A stretch of 5,760 nt of DNA from Thermoleophilia bacterium (GCA_020438525.1 JAGQUL010000180.1:1-5760); one strand, 5' to 3'; numbered from the stretch's first letter, positions 1 through 5,760 are shown. The notes: generated from the sequence alone by a model not told the origin. Program-made: numbers and translations.

Positions 1-308
1 ACCATGCCGATACCGGCGGCGATGCCGTCTCCCGGCCCGTGGAAGGTGACCGGCTTGCCGTCGATCAGGATCTCGCCCTCGTCGGGGGAATAGAGCCCCG
101 ACAGGATATTCATCATGGTGGACTTGCCGGCGCCGTTCTCGCCGACCAGGCAGTGCACCTCACCAGCACGCAGGTCGAAGTTGACGTCCTTGTTCGCGTA
201 GAAGCTGCCGAAGCGCTTGGAGATCCCGCTCAGTTGCAGGATCGGCTGCTGCGACGGCGCCGGAACCGGCGGGATGTTCCCACCGACTGGTGACTGGTCC
301 TGCTCCAC
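1..308 (-). CDS. ABC transporter ATP-binding protein, N-terminal part (BMP/nucleoside-type uptake system)
   Basis: This is the ATPase subunit expected to power import of the ligand caught by the two upstream lipoproteins. It acts on the cytoplasmic face of the membrane. The visible 102 residues, read from a GTG at 308, hold an ABC N-terminal core: ILQLSGISKRFGSFYANKDVNF, then Walker A GENGAGKST at residues 56-64 (bases 117-143), then NILSGLYSPDEGEILIDGKPV. The gene leaves the window before the Q-loop, signature and Walker B. In known BMP-linked systems (B. subtilis YufNOPQ type) the ATPase has two ABC domains and about 500 residues, so most of it is probably missing here. It lies 75 bp after the second lipoprotein stop on the same strand, so one operon is likely. 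The start is uncertain. GTG 308 has no clear Shine-Dalgarno and gives a Pro/Gln-rich leader of about 22 residues; GTG 362 is an in-frame alternative. ABC identity is certain; nucleoside specificity is inferred from the neighbours. Confidence 0.9.
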   Translation of the reverse strand, partial: MEQDQSPVGGNIPPVPAPSQQPILQLSGISKRFGSFYANKDVNFDLRAGEVHCLVGENGAGKSTMMNILSGLYSPDEGEILIDGKPVTFHGPGDGIAAGIGM

Positions 309-334
309 GTGGGGATTCTGCCCGATCGACCGGA

Positions 335-369
335 CTCCCGCTCCACGCGCACGTGCGCGCACGCGGGAG
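335..369 (-). promoter_or_regulatory. Large GC hairpin between lipoprotein gene and ATPase gene
   Basis: The outer arms CTCCCGC (335-341) and GCGGGAG (363-369) are perfect reverse complements. Between them lies a 14-bp perfect palindrome, CGCGCACGTGCGCG (346-359). The element fills about half of the 75-bp gap, starting 14 nt after the lipoprotein stop codon. No T-run follows it on the transcript strand, so it is not a classic intrinsic terminator. Partial attenuation, or a 3'-end stabiliser that keeps binding-protein mRNA above ATPase mRNA, would fit its place in an ABC operon. A protein-binding palindrome is the alternative. The role is inferred; the symmetry is directly visible. Confidence 0.45.
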
Positions 370-383
370 GACCGCGTGCGACG

Positions 384-1493
384 CTACTTGGGCTCCGTCG
401 GGATGTCGACCTTGCCGGCCTTGATGTCCTCGATCACGGGTGCGAGCTTGGCTTCGTACGACTCGGCGGCGGGCGCGATCGTGCCCAGGCCCACGCCATC
501 CTCGGCGAGGCCGTACACGCCGTCGGCGCCACCCTGGAAGCTGCCGTCGGCCACGCTCTTGATCGTGTCGAGCACCGCGACGTCGACCTTCTTCACTGCA
601 CTGGTGAGGATGTGCGCGCCCAGGTAGGCCTGGTCGGCATCCACGCCGATGCCCCACACGCCCTTGGTCTTGGCTGCGTCGAGCGCGCCAAGTCCACACC
701 CGCCCGCGACCTGGAACACGATGTCGGATCCCTTGGAGATCTGCGAGTTGGCGCGGTCCTGGCACTTGGACTGGTCGATGAAGTCCTGCGAGTAGTCGAC
801 GAGCACGTCACAGTCCTTGCAGAATGCCTTGACGCCTGCCTGGAAGCCGGCGATGTACTTGTCGACGGGCGGGATCTTCTGCCCGCCGATCGCGCTCACG
901 ACCTTCTTGCCGTTAAGGCCCTTGAGCGTGCTGTCGCTTTCCACCATTCCCGCGAGCGCGCCCGCAAGGTAGCCGGCTTCCTGCTCCTTGAAGACCAGAC
1001 CGCGCACGTTGGCGGGCTTGCCGAGGTCCTCCACCGAGTAGTCGATGATCGCGAACTTGCTCTCGGTCGCCTTGCCGCTGACCGCCTTGATCGGGTCGGC
1101 CATCAGGAACCCGACGCCGATCGTGAGGTCCATGCCCTGCTGCGCGAGCTGGCCGAGGTTCTTCTCGTAGTCGGCGGCCGACTTGGACTCGAGCACGGTT
1201 CCCTTCGCGCCGAGCTCGGACTCGGCCTGCTTGAGCCCCTCGTTCGCGAGCGCGTTGAAGGAGCGGTCGTTGAGGCCGCCGAGGTCGGTCACCAGGCCGA
1301 CCTTCGGGCCGTTGCCGCCGCCCGAGTCGCCGCCGTCGCCGCCGCTGCTGCCACCGGTGTCGCCTCGCTTGCCGCAGCCCGACAGCGCCAGCGCGAAGGC
1401 TGCCACGAGCGTCACCGCCACCATCGTCTTGCCCCATGGGGGTTGCTTCACCTGCACGTCCTCCGCACGCGTCGCACGTCGCTGCTGCTGCAT
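384..1493 (-). CDS. BMP/PnrA-family substrate-binding lipoprotein, second of two paralogs
   Basis: This is a predicted 369-aa extracytoplasmic lipoprotein that binds a small ligand for ABC import. The family (BMP, PnrA-like) includes purine nucleoside receptors. The start is ATG 1493, chosen for the strong AAGGAGG upstream; an in-frame extension to 1622 would run across non-coding sequence. The signal peptide has a long n-region (about 23 residues), a hydrophobic stretch (MVAVTLVAAFALAL) and the lipobox LSGC with Cys40. A Gly/Ser/Asp-rich linker (41-62) follows. Family motifs are VTDLGGLNDRSFN (68-80), GGQKIPPV (203-210), GVDADQ (283-288, ligand-site region in PnrA-type proteins) and ILTSA before the C-terminal lobe. 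Four further cysteines (225, 228, 244, 266) match the upstream paralog exactly in spacing. Family assignment is firm. The ligand is not shown by the sequence; nucleoside is the best guess from the family and the adjacent ATPase. Confidence 0.95.
   Translation of the reverse strand: MQQQRRATRAEDVQVKQPPWGKTMVAVTLVAAFALALSGCGKRGDTGGSSGGDGGDSGGGNGPKVGLVTDLGGLNDRSFNALANEGLKQAESELGAKGTVLESKSAADYEKNLGQLAQQGMDLTIGVGFLMADPIKAVSGKATESKFAIIDYSVEDLGKPANVRGLVFKEQEAGYLAGALAGMVESDSTLKGLNGKKVVSAIGGQKIPPVDKYIAGFQAGVKAFCKDCDVLVDYSQDFIDQSKCQDRANSQISKGSDIVFQVAGGCGLGALDAAKTKGVWGIGVDADQAYLGAHILTSAVKKVDVAVLDTIKSVADGSFQGGADGVYGLAEDGVGLGTIAPAAESYEAKLAPVIEDIKAGKVDIPTEPK
597..905 (-). repeat. Highly conserved paralogous block, copy in second BMP gene
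   Basis: This encodes residues 197-299 of the 369-aa lipoprotein. By hand count, 92 of 103 residues are identical to residues 182-284 of the other BMP protein, with no indel (constant offset of 1296 bp). Many codons are also identical, including a 24-bp exact match (780-803 with 2076-2099). Sequence on either side of the block is much less alike. It is a direct repeat arising from gene duplication, perhaps kept similar by conversion or by shared structure. Confidence 0.8.
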
Positions 1494-1496
1494 GTT

Positions 1497-1505
1497 CCCC
1501 TCCTT
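1497..1505 (-). promoter_or_regulatory. Strong ribosome binding site of the second BMP gene
   Basis: The minus strand reads AAGGAGGGG followed by AAC and the ATG at 1493. The AAGGAGG core sits 5 nt from the start codon. This near-perfect Shine-Dalgarno fixes the start over the longer open frame and contrasts with the ATPase gene downstream, which has none visible. Confidence 0.85.
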
Positions 1506-1535
1506 GGCCGGCCCCCAGGTGCCGGTTCGCGATGC

Positions 1536-1556
1536 TGCACGCTTCCCCTGCGTGCA
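1536..1556. promoter_or_regulatory. Perfect 7+7 inverted repeat upstream of the second BMP gene
   Basis: TGCACGC (1536-1542) and GCGTGCA (1550-1556) are exact reverse complements separated by TTCCCCT. The element lies about 43 nt upstream of the ATG at 1493, within the 189-bp gap between the two lipoprotein genes. Its size fits a dimeric regulator's operator or a small 5'-UTR hairpin. A weak minus-strand promoter-like pair (TACCCT at 1573-1568, GCGACC at 1596-1591, 17-nt spacer) would start transcription just before it, but that pair is poor. Symmetry is seen; function is inferred. Confidence 0.4.
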
Positions 1557-1624
1557 CGCGACGAATGAGGGTAGCCACGGCGTCGGACGCGGTCGCGCCG
1601 GCCACCACGGTGGAGAAGACACGA

Positions 1625-1652
1625 CGGGCGCCGGCCCGAAGGCCGACGCCCG
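1625..1652 (-). terminator. UUCG-capped GC hairpin after the first BMP gene (terminator-like)
   Basis: The transcript strand folds into two 12-nt arms with 11 Watson-Crick pairs and one mismatch (C1631 opposite A1646). The loop is UUCG closed by a C-G pair, which is the exceptionally stable cUUCGg tetraloop. It begins 30 nt after the stop codon of the 353-aa lipoprotein gene. The sequence after the stem (TCGTGTCTTCTCC) is only mildly T-rich, so termination may be partial. In the operon it could terminate, attenuate, or protect the first gene's mRNA from 3' decay. Confidence 0.6.
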
Positions 1653-1682
1653 CTCGCGTCGATCTGGTCTTCGTCGCCCGTG

Positions 1683-2744
1683 CTAGACGGTCTCGGGGAC
1701 CTCGATCGTGCCGTCGAGGATGCCCTGGCGGGCCTTCTCGACCAGGTCTGCGTACTGCTGCGCCGGGCTGGCGATCTCACCCACGTCGACGCCGTTCTGC
1801 TCGAGGCCGAAGACGGACGTCTCGCCACCGGGGAAGTCGTCGTCCTTGACCGACTGGATCATCTGGAACACGGCCTCGTCGACGTTCTTCATCGCGCTGG
1901 TGAGGATGTGGTCGCCGAGGTATGCCTGATCCGCATCGACGCCGATGCCCCAGACCCCCTTGGTCTTGGCCGCGTCGAGCGCTCCCAGACCACACTGGCC
2001 GGCAACCTGGAACACGATGTCGGAGCCCTTCGAGATCTGCTTGTTGGCACGGTCCTGGCACTTGGCCTGGTCGACGAAGTCCTGCGAGTAGTCGACGAGG
2101 ACCTCACAGTCCTTGCACTGGCTCATCACGCCGGCCTTGAAGCCCGCGATGTACTTGTCGACCGGCGGGATCTTCTGGCCGCCGACCGCGCTCACGACCT
2201 TCTTGTCGTTGAGCCGCTCGATCGATCCATCCTGCTCGACGGCGCCGGCAAGCACGCCTGCAAGGTATCCGGCCTCCTGCTCCTTGAACAGGATGCCGGC
2301 GACGTTGTCGGTCGCGGTCCAGTCGCCGTTGTCGTCGGCGTAGGTGAAGTCGACGATCGCGAAGTCGGTGTCGGGTGCCTTCTCGGCGGCCGACTTGATC
2401 GCATCACCCATCAGGAAGCCGATGCCGACCACCAGGTCGGCGCCGCTCTGCACCTGCGAGCCGAGGTTCTTGGTGTAGTCGCTGTCGGACTTGGACTCGA
2501 TCACGCTGCCGGTCGCGCCGAGATCCTTCTTCGCCTTCTTGAAGCCCTCGTTGGCGAGGAAGTTGAACGAGTGGTCGTTGAGACCGCCCACGTCGGTCAC
2601 CAGGCCGACCTTCGGGCCCGACGTGTCGCCGCTGCTGCTCGAGTTGTCGTCGCTGCCGGACTTGCCGCAGCCGGCGACGAGCGCCGCTGCGATCACGAGC
2701 GTCGCTGCCACGACGGCACCGCGCTGGAAACGCTTCAAGGACAT
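1683..2744 (-). CDS. BMP/PnrA-family substrate-binding lipoprotein, first of two paralogs
   Basis: This is a predicted 353-aa membrane-anchored binding lipoprotein of the same family as its downstream neighbour and the promoter-proximal gene of the transport locus. The start is ATG 2744, preceded by GAGGGAG with a 7-nt spacer; the frame stays open to 2777 but lacks such a site there. The signal peptide is typical: MSLKRFQRG, a hydrophobic core, and lipobox LVAGC with Cys26. A Ser/Asp-rich linker (27-43) follows. Motifs are VTDVGGLNDHSFN (49-61), FKEQEAGYLAG (153-163), GGQKIPPV (188-195) and GVDADQ (268-273). Cysteines 210, 213, 229 and 251 match the spacing of the paralog. Two tandem binding proteins for one ATPase suggest either different ligands or different expression. 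The C-terminal lobe differs most between the two. Family is firm; ligand is inferred. Confidence 0.95.
   Translation of the reverse strand: MSLKRFQRGAVVAATLVIAAALVAGCGKSGSDDNSSSSGDTSGPKVGLVTDVGGLNDHSFNFLANEGFKKAKKDLGATGSVIESKSDSDYTKNLGSQVQSGADLVVGIGFLMGDAIKSAAEKAPDTDFAIVDFTYADDNGDWTATDNVAGILFKEQEAGYLAGVLAGAVEQDGSIERLNDKKVVSAVGGQKIPPVDKYIAGFKAGVMSQCKDCEVLVDYSQDFVDQAKCQDRANKQISKGSDIVFQVAGQCGLGALDAAKTKGVWGIGVDADQAYLGDHILTSAMKNVDEAVFQMIQSVKDDDFPGGETSVFGLEQNGVDVGEIASPAQQYADLVEKARQGILDGTIEVPETV
1893..2201 (-). repeat. Highly conserved paralogous block, copy in first BMP gene
   Basis: This encodes residues 182-284 of the 353-aa lipoprotein and is the partner of the block 1296 bp to the left. It covers the GGQKIPPVDKYIAGF motif, the four-cysteine region and the GVDADQAYLG motif. 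Similarity drops clearly on both sides, most strongly toward the C terminus. Confidence 0.8.
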
Positions 2745-2788
2745 TGGGAGGCTCCCTCGTTCACATGGAAATGGCACGGACGCGGGCG

Positions 2789-2818
2789 ACGTTACATACC
2801 GCGCCGGTCGCGATGCAA
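2789..2818 (-). promoter_or_regulatory. Possible promoter of the BMP transport locus
   Basis: On the minus strand, TTGCAT (2818-2813) is followed after 18 nt by TAACGT (2794-2789). These match the -35 consensus at TTG and the -10 consensus only in its T-A-n-n-n-T frame. A start near 2782 would leave a leader of about 38 nt before the ATG at 2744. The placement is sensible, in the only spacer before the locus, but the match is weak. The whole 158-bp divergent gap (2745-2902) must also hold the plus-strand gene's promoter, for which I found no convincing boxes. Confidence 0.25.
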
Positions 2819-2902
2819 CGGAAACGGTCGGAACCTCCGAGAAACGGGTGTCGGCGCGGAACTGGACCCCCGCGCACGACGTGGACGGGACGGAGTTTCG
2901 GG

Positions 2903-3700
2903 ATGACGACGATCACGCGAGCGGCCCTCGAGCCTGCGCCGCTGCATGCCGATCCGAAGCGCTCGTCCGAGGCGAAGCTCGACGCCGCGATCGCGCGGCT
3001 TGAGGCGTCACATTCGGCGCACGAGCTGGGCGTGCTGCTGCGCGAGCACCGCGACCGGATCGTGCTGCTCGACGCCCCCGATCCACGCCTGCCGGAAGGC
3101 GCCGGCGCACGCTGGGATGCAACCTCCCGGACGATGCTCATCTACGCGGACCAGCTCGACCATCCCGCAGGGGTCACGCTGGTCGCGCACGAGGCGCAGC
3201 ACATGGCCGACATGGGCGGCCCGGCGCAGGCGTTCGGACGCGCGCTGCTCGGGGTCGGTCGCGGCATCATCGGCATGGTGACCGCCCCGCTTCGGCTCGA
3301 GAACCCCGTCAGCGCTGCGATCGACGGCGTTCGCGGCGGCTTCCAGATCCCGAGCGAGGTGGACGCGTACCACCTGCAGGCAGAGGTGGCTCAGGAGTTC
3401 GGGCTGCGCGCGCCAGTGCTGCAGCACGAGGATGGAACCCCGCGCTCGAAGGACGAGCTGCGTGCGTGGCTGCTCGACGACGACCTGTACCGCATGCCTG
3501 CGACCATGCGCACCGTGGTCGGTGCCGGATTTGCCTGGGTCGGCGGGCGCGCCACCGGTCAGCTCGCGAACGCTGCCGTGAAGCGCCTCGCGCCGACCAG
3601 CTGGGTCGCACACCATCCTGCGGCGATCACCGTCGGGGCGCTCGCACTGTGGGGTGGCCTGCTCGTGCAGGACCACCTCGCCGCCCGCGCGTCGGAGTGA
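2903..3700 (+). CDS. Putative HExxH zinc metalloprotease-like protein, family not recognised
   Basis: The product is a predicted 265-aa protein. ATG 2903 is chosen because GGAG lies 7 nt upstream and the longer frame reaches back over the divergent gene's start. The key motif is TLVAHEAQHMADMGGP, with HEAQH at residues 96-100. H96 and H100 would bind zinc and E97 would act as base. E152 in SEVDAYHLQAEVAQEFG, 52 residues on, is a plausible third ligand of the gluzincin type. The N-terminal 55 residues are charged and probably helical; there is no signal peptide. Gly/Ala-rich hydrophobic stretches at about 113-128, 203-215 and 239-256 could be membrane-associated, the last most likely. The overall pattern recalls uncharacterised putative metallopeptidase domains, but I cannot name a family. 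It is divergent from the transporter genes and convergent with ftsK, so context gives no substrate. The gene is real; activity is inferred. Confidence 0.85.
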   Translation: MTTITRAALEPAPLHADPKRSSEAKLDAAIARLEASHSAHELGVLLREHRDRIVLLDAPDPRLPEGAGARWDATSRTMLIYADQLDHPAGVTLVAHEAQHMADMGGPAQAFGRALLGVGRGIIGMVTAPLRLENPVSAAIDGVRGGFQIPSEVDAYHLQAEVAQEFGLRAPVLQHEDGTPRSKDELRAWLLDDDLYRMPATMRTVVGAGFAWVGGRATGQLANAAVKRLAPTSWVAHHPAAITVGALALWGGLLVQDHLAARASE

Positions 3701-3703
3701 TCG

Positions 3704-5760
3704 TCAGGTGCCCGCGGTCTCGGCGGCCGCGTCGGCCTCGTCGCCGACGAGCTCACCGCCGAGCTCGGCGAGCAGGCGCGGCACGTCGGCGTCGGTGATC
3801 AGCACGTTGCGCGGTCGCGGGCCCTCGCCCGGTGCGCACACGCCGCGCCGTTCGAGCATGTCCACCAGCCGCGCGCCCCGCGTGTACCCGACGCGCATGC
3901 GTCGCTGGAAGAAGCTCGCGCTGCACGTCTGGAACTCCGCCACCAGTCGGATCGCCTCGCCGAGCCGATCGTCCTGGTCCACGAAGTCGGCATCGGCCTC
4001 CTTCGCCGCAGGCTCCGGCTCGGCGAGCAGGTCCTCGTCGAAGTCGGGCTCGCGCTGCGACCGCGACGCGTCGCACAGCGCGCGCACCTCCTTCTCGCTG
4101 ATCCACGCACCCTGCACGCGCTGCGGCGAGCGTGCCCACACCGGCTTGAACAGCATGTCGCCCTGCCCGAGCAGCGTCTCCGCGCCGTTCTGGTCGAGGA
4201 TCACGCGGCTGTCGGTCTGGCTCGACACCGCGAACGCGATCCGGCTCGGCACGTTCGACTTGATCATGCCGGTGATCACGTCCACGCTCGGCCGCTGCGT
4301 CGCGAGCACCAGGTGGAAGCCCGCCGCGCGGCCCTTCTGCGCGACGCGCACGACCGCGTCCTCCACGTCGGCCTTTGCCTGCATCACCAGGTCGGCGAGC
4401 TCGTCGATGATGATCAGCACGTAGGGCGCCGGGTCGTCGCCCCGCTTGCGGCGGATCACGTTGTACTCGTCGAGCGTCCGCGCGCCCGCGATCTCCATGC
4501 TCGAGTAGCGCTCCTCCATCTGCGCCACCACATTGCCGAGCGCGTTCGCCGCCTTCTTCATGTTCGTGACCACCGGGGTCATCAGGTGCGGCAGCCCCTC
4601 GTAGGTGCTCAGCTCGACCTTCTTCGGGTCGATCAGCAGCAGCTTCACCTCGTCCGGCGATGCGTTGAGCACGATGCTGCTCAGCAGCGCGTTCATGCAG
4701 CCGGACTTGCCGGCGCCGGTCGTGCCCGCCACGAGCAGGTGCGGCATCTTGGCGAGGTCGGCGCCCACCACGTCGCCGGTGATGTCCTTGCCGAAGCTCA
4801 CGTACAGCGGCGAGCTGCCCTTCGGGGGTGCCTGATGGATGTCGCCGAGGGTGACGATCGACGGGCTCGAGTTCTCGATCTCGATGCCCACTGCGCTCTT
4901 GCCCGGGATCGGCGCGAGGATGCGGATCTCGGTCGTGGCCAGCGCGTAGCTGAGGTCCTTGCGCAGGTTCTCGACCTTGCTCATCTTCGTGCCCGGCGCG
5001 AGCGAGAGCTCGTACCTCGACACGCGCGGTCCGGGCACCATGCCCACGACCTGCGCCTCGATCCCGAAGTGGCCGAACGTCTCCTCCAGCAGCCGCTTGA
5101 TCCGGTCCACGTCGGCCGGCCGCGCCTTGTTCACGCCCGTGCCGCGCGTGAGCAGCTCCGGCGACGGCAATGCATACTCGGGATCGGTCACGCGAGCGCG
5201 CAGGGTCGTCGTCTTCGCCTGCTTCGAGCCCTTCCCTTTCCCCTTCGCCTTGGGCGCCGCCGCGCCCGCGGTGGGCTCGTCTGCATCGTCGCCTGAGGCA
5301 GCCGCTCCCGGAACGAGCTCGAGCTGCTCGTCGGGTCCTTCGATGGGATCGGGCGACGACGAGCCGACCACCGAGTGCGACCCGGCCGGCTGCTGGTCGG
5401 GCTCGTCGAGCTCGATCACCCCGGCACCGTCGTTGCCGCTGGTGGCATGTGCGAACGTCGCCGGCACGTCGCCGAACAGGTCGGGGAATGCGCCCGATCC
5501 GTCGAACGGGCGCCCCTCGCGCGCTGCGGCGGCGGCCTGTCTGGCGGCCTCGAACTGGGTCGTGGCGGTCTCCGACACGCGCACCGCTGCGTCGCGCGTC
5601 GCCACGCCGGCCACCGTCGCGGCGGTGCCCATGCGCCGCGCCCACCAGCGCGTTGCAGCCTGCGCCGACGAGCCGCTCGTGAACAGGATCCCGAGCGTGA
5701 GCCCGAGCAGGCACACGATCGTGGTGCCCGCGTCGCCGAACAGGTTCCAGGTCAGGAAGT
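3704..5760 (-). CDS. ftsK: FtsK/SpoIIIE DNA translocase, missing its N terminus
   Basis: This is an ATP-driven, membrane-anchored, septum-located motor that pumps double-stranded DNA to clear the chromosome from the division site. The gene enters from the right edge with no start codon in the window; 684 codons plus a partial one are visible. Order: the last transmembrane helix (TTIVCLLGLTLGILFTSG, about 5725-5670); a long Ala/acidic linker ending in a Lys/Gly patch KAKGKGKGSKQAK; the alpha domain (about 5134-4817); the RecA-like motor (about 4804-4082) with Walker A GTTGAGKS at 4703-4726, IDPKKVELS, Walker B VLIIIDEL at 4397-4420 and LATQRPS; and a C-terminal gamma winged helix (about 3967-3794) with SFFQRRMRVGYTRGARLVDMLERRGV, which in this family reads polar chromosomal sites. 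A 29-residue acidic tail follows. All core motifs are intact. Its stop is 3 bp from that of the convergent gene. Confidence 0.97.
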   Translation of the reverse strand, partial: FLTWNLFGDAGTTIVCLLGLTLGILFTSGSSAQAATRWWARRMGTAATVAGVATRDAAVRVSETATTQFEAARQAAAAAREGRPFDGSGAFPDLFGDVPATFAHATSGNDGAGVIELDEPDQQPAGSHSVVGSSSPDPIEGPDEQLELVPGAAASGDDADEPTAGAAAPKAKGKGKGSKQAKTTTLRARVTDPEYALPSPELLTRGTGVNKARPADVDRIKRLLEETFGHFGIEAQVVGMVPGPRVSRYELSLAPGTKMSKVENLRKDLSYALATTEIRILAPIPGKSAVGIEIENSSPSIVTLGDIHQAPPKGSSPLYVSFGKDITGDVVGADLAKMPHLLVAGTTGAGKSGCMNALLSSIVLNASPDEVKLLLIDPKKVELSTYEGLPHLMTPVVTNMKKAANALGNVVAQMEERYSSMEIAGARTLDEYNVIRRKRGDDPAPYVLIIIDELADLVMQAKADVEDAVVRVAQKGRAAGFHLVLATQRPSVDVITGMIKSNVPSRIAFAVSSQTDSRVILDQNGAETLLGQGDMLFKPVWARSPQRVQGAWISEKEVRALCDASRSQREPDFDEDLLAEPEPAAKEADADFVDQDDRLGEAIRLVAEFQTCSASFFQRRMRVGYTRGARLVDMLERRGVCAPGEGPRPRNVLITDADVPRLLAELGGELVGDEADAAAETAGT

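Noticed and set aside
1494..1622. Longer N terminus for the second BMP protein starting at 1622
   Set aside because: It would place about 43 residues before a signal peptide and cross the inverted repeat at 1536-1556. The AAGGAGG site points to ATG 1493.
2746..2756. GGGAGGCTCCC symmetry overlapping the ribosome site of the first BMP gene
   Set aside because: It can form only a 4-bp stem with a 3-nt loop, too small to argue for translational control.
309..2906. Long plus-strand open frames (309-1568 and 1680-2906) opposite the lipoprotein genes
   Set aside because: They mirror the codon structure of the real genes on the other strand. The two resemble each other only because the underlying genes are paralogs, and their Leu/Asp/Val/Arg-rich translations have no domain sense.
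5229..5236. GGGAAGGG on the minus strand, matching the E. coli KOPS consensus, inside ftsK
   Set aside because: It is a single match within Lys/Gly codons of the KGKGK linker, so codon use explains it. This organism's FtsK may not read that motif.
4313..5296. Plus-strand frame of 327 codons opposite ftsK
   Set aside because: It is a His/Arg/Val/Leu-rich shadow of the FtsK coding strand without recognisable motifs. The FtsK frame has every family motif intact.
5714..5716. GTG at 5716 as the start of ftsK
   Set aside because: The frame continues upstream without a stop to the window edge (FLTWNLFGDAGTTIV), and the codon falls inside a transmembrane helix. The true start lies outside the window.

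Overview
The window is GC-rich, with G or C favoured at third codon positions and lipobox-type lipoproteins, which points to a high-GC Gram-positive bacterium. The FtsK gamma helix reads GYTRGARLVDMLE rather than the FAKAGRLMD-type sequence I recall for Streptomyces and Mycobacterium FtsK. A deeper actinobacterial lineage such as Thermoleophilia is therefore plausible, but this is inference only.

Layout. Positions 1-2744 (minus strand) hold the start of a nucleoside-type ABC uptake locus. In transcription order it contains a 353-aa BMP/PnrA-family lipoprotein (2744-1683), a paralogous 369-aa BMP lipoprotein (1493-384), and the N-terminal 102 residues of an ABC ATPase (308-1) that runs off the left edge. 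Permease genes would be expected beyond position 1. Each gap in this locus carries a notable inverted repeat: a UUCG-capped GC hairpin after the first lipoprotein gene, a 7+7 inverted repeat upstream of the second, and a larger hairpin between the second lipoprotein gene and the ATPase.

A 158-bp divergent region (2745-2902) separates this locus from a plus-strand gene (2903-3700) for a 265-aa protein of unrecognised family. That protein has an HEAQH zinc-protease motif and a plausible downstream glutamate ligand. It converges, with only 3 bp between stop codons, on a minus-strand ftsK/spoIIIE DNA translocase gene (3704-5760). The ftsK gene is cut at its 5' end by the right edge of the window.

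How the genes work together. The two lipoproteins would capture a ligand, probably a nucleoside, outside the membrane and deliver it to a transporter powered by the ATPase. FtsK acts separately, in chromosome segregation at division. The metalloprotease-like gene has no visible functional tie to either neighbour. I see no RNA gene, mobile element, CRISPR array or phage gene. The most unusual material is the paired lipoproteins with an identically spaced four-cysteine pattern, the HExxH orphan, and the hairpins in the transporter operon. I do not see convincing evidence of a wholly new system.
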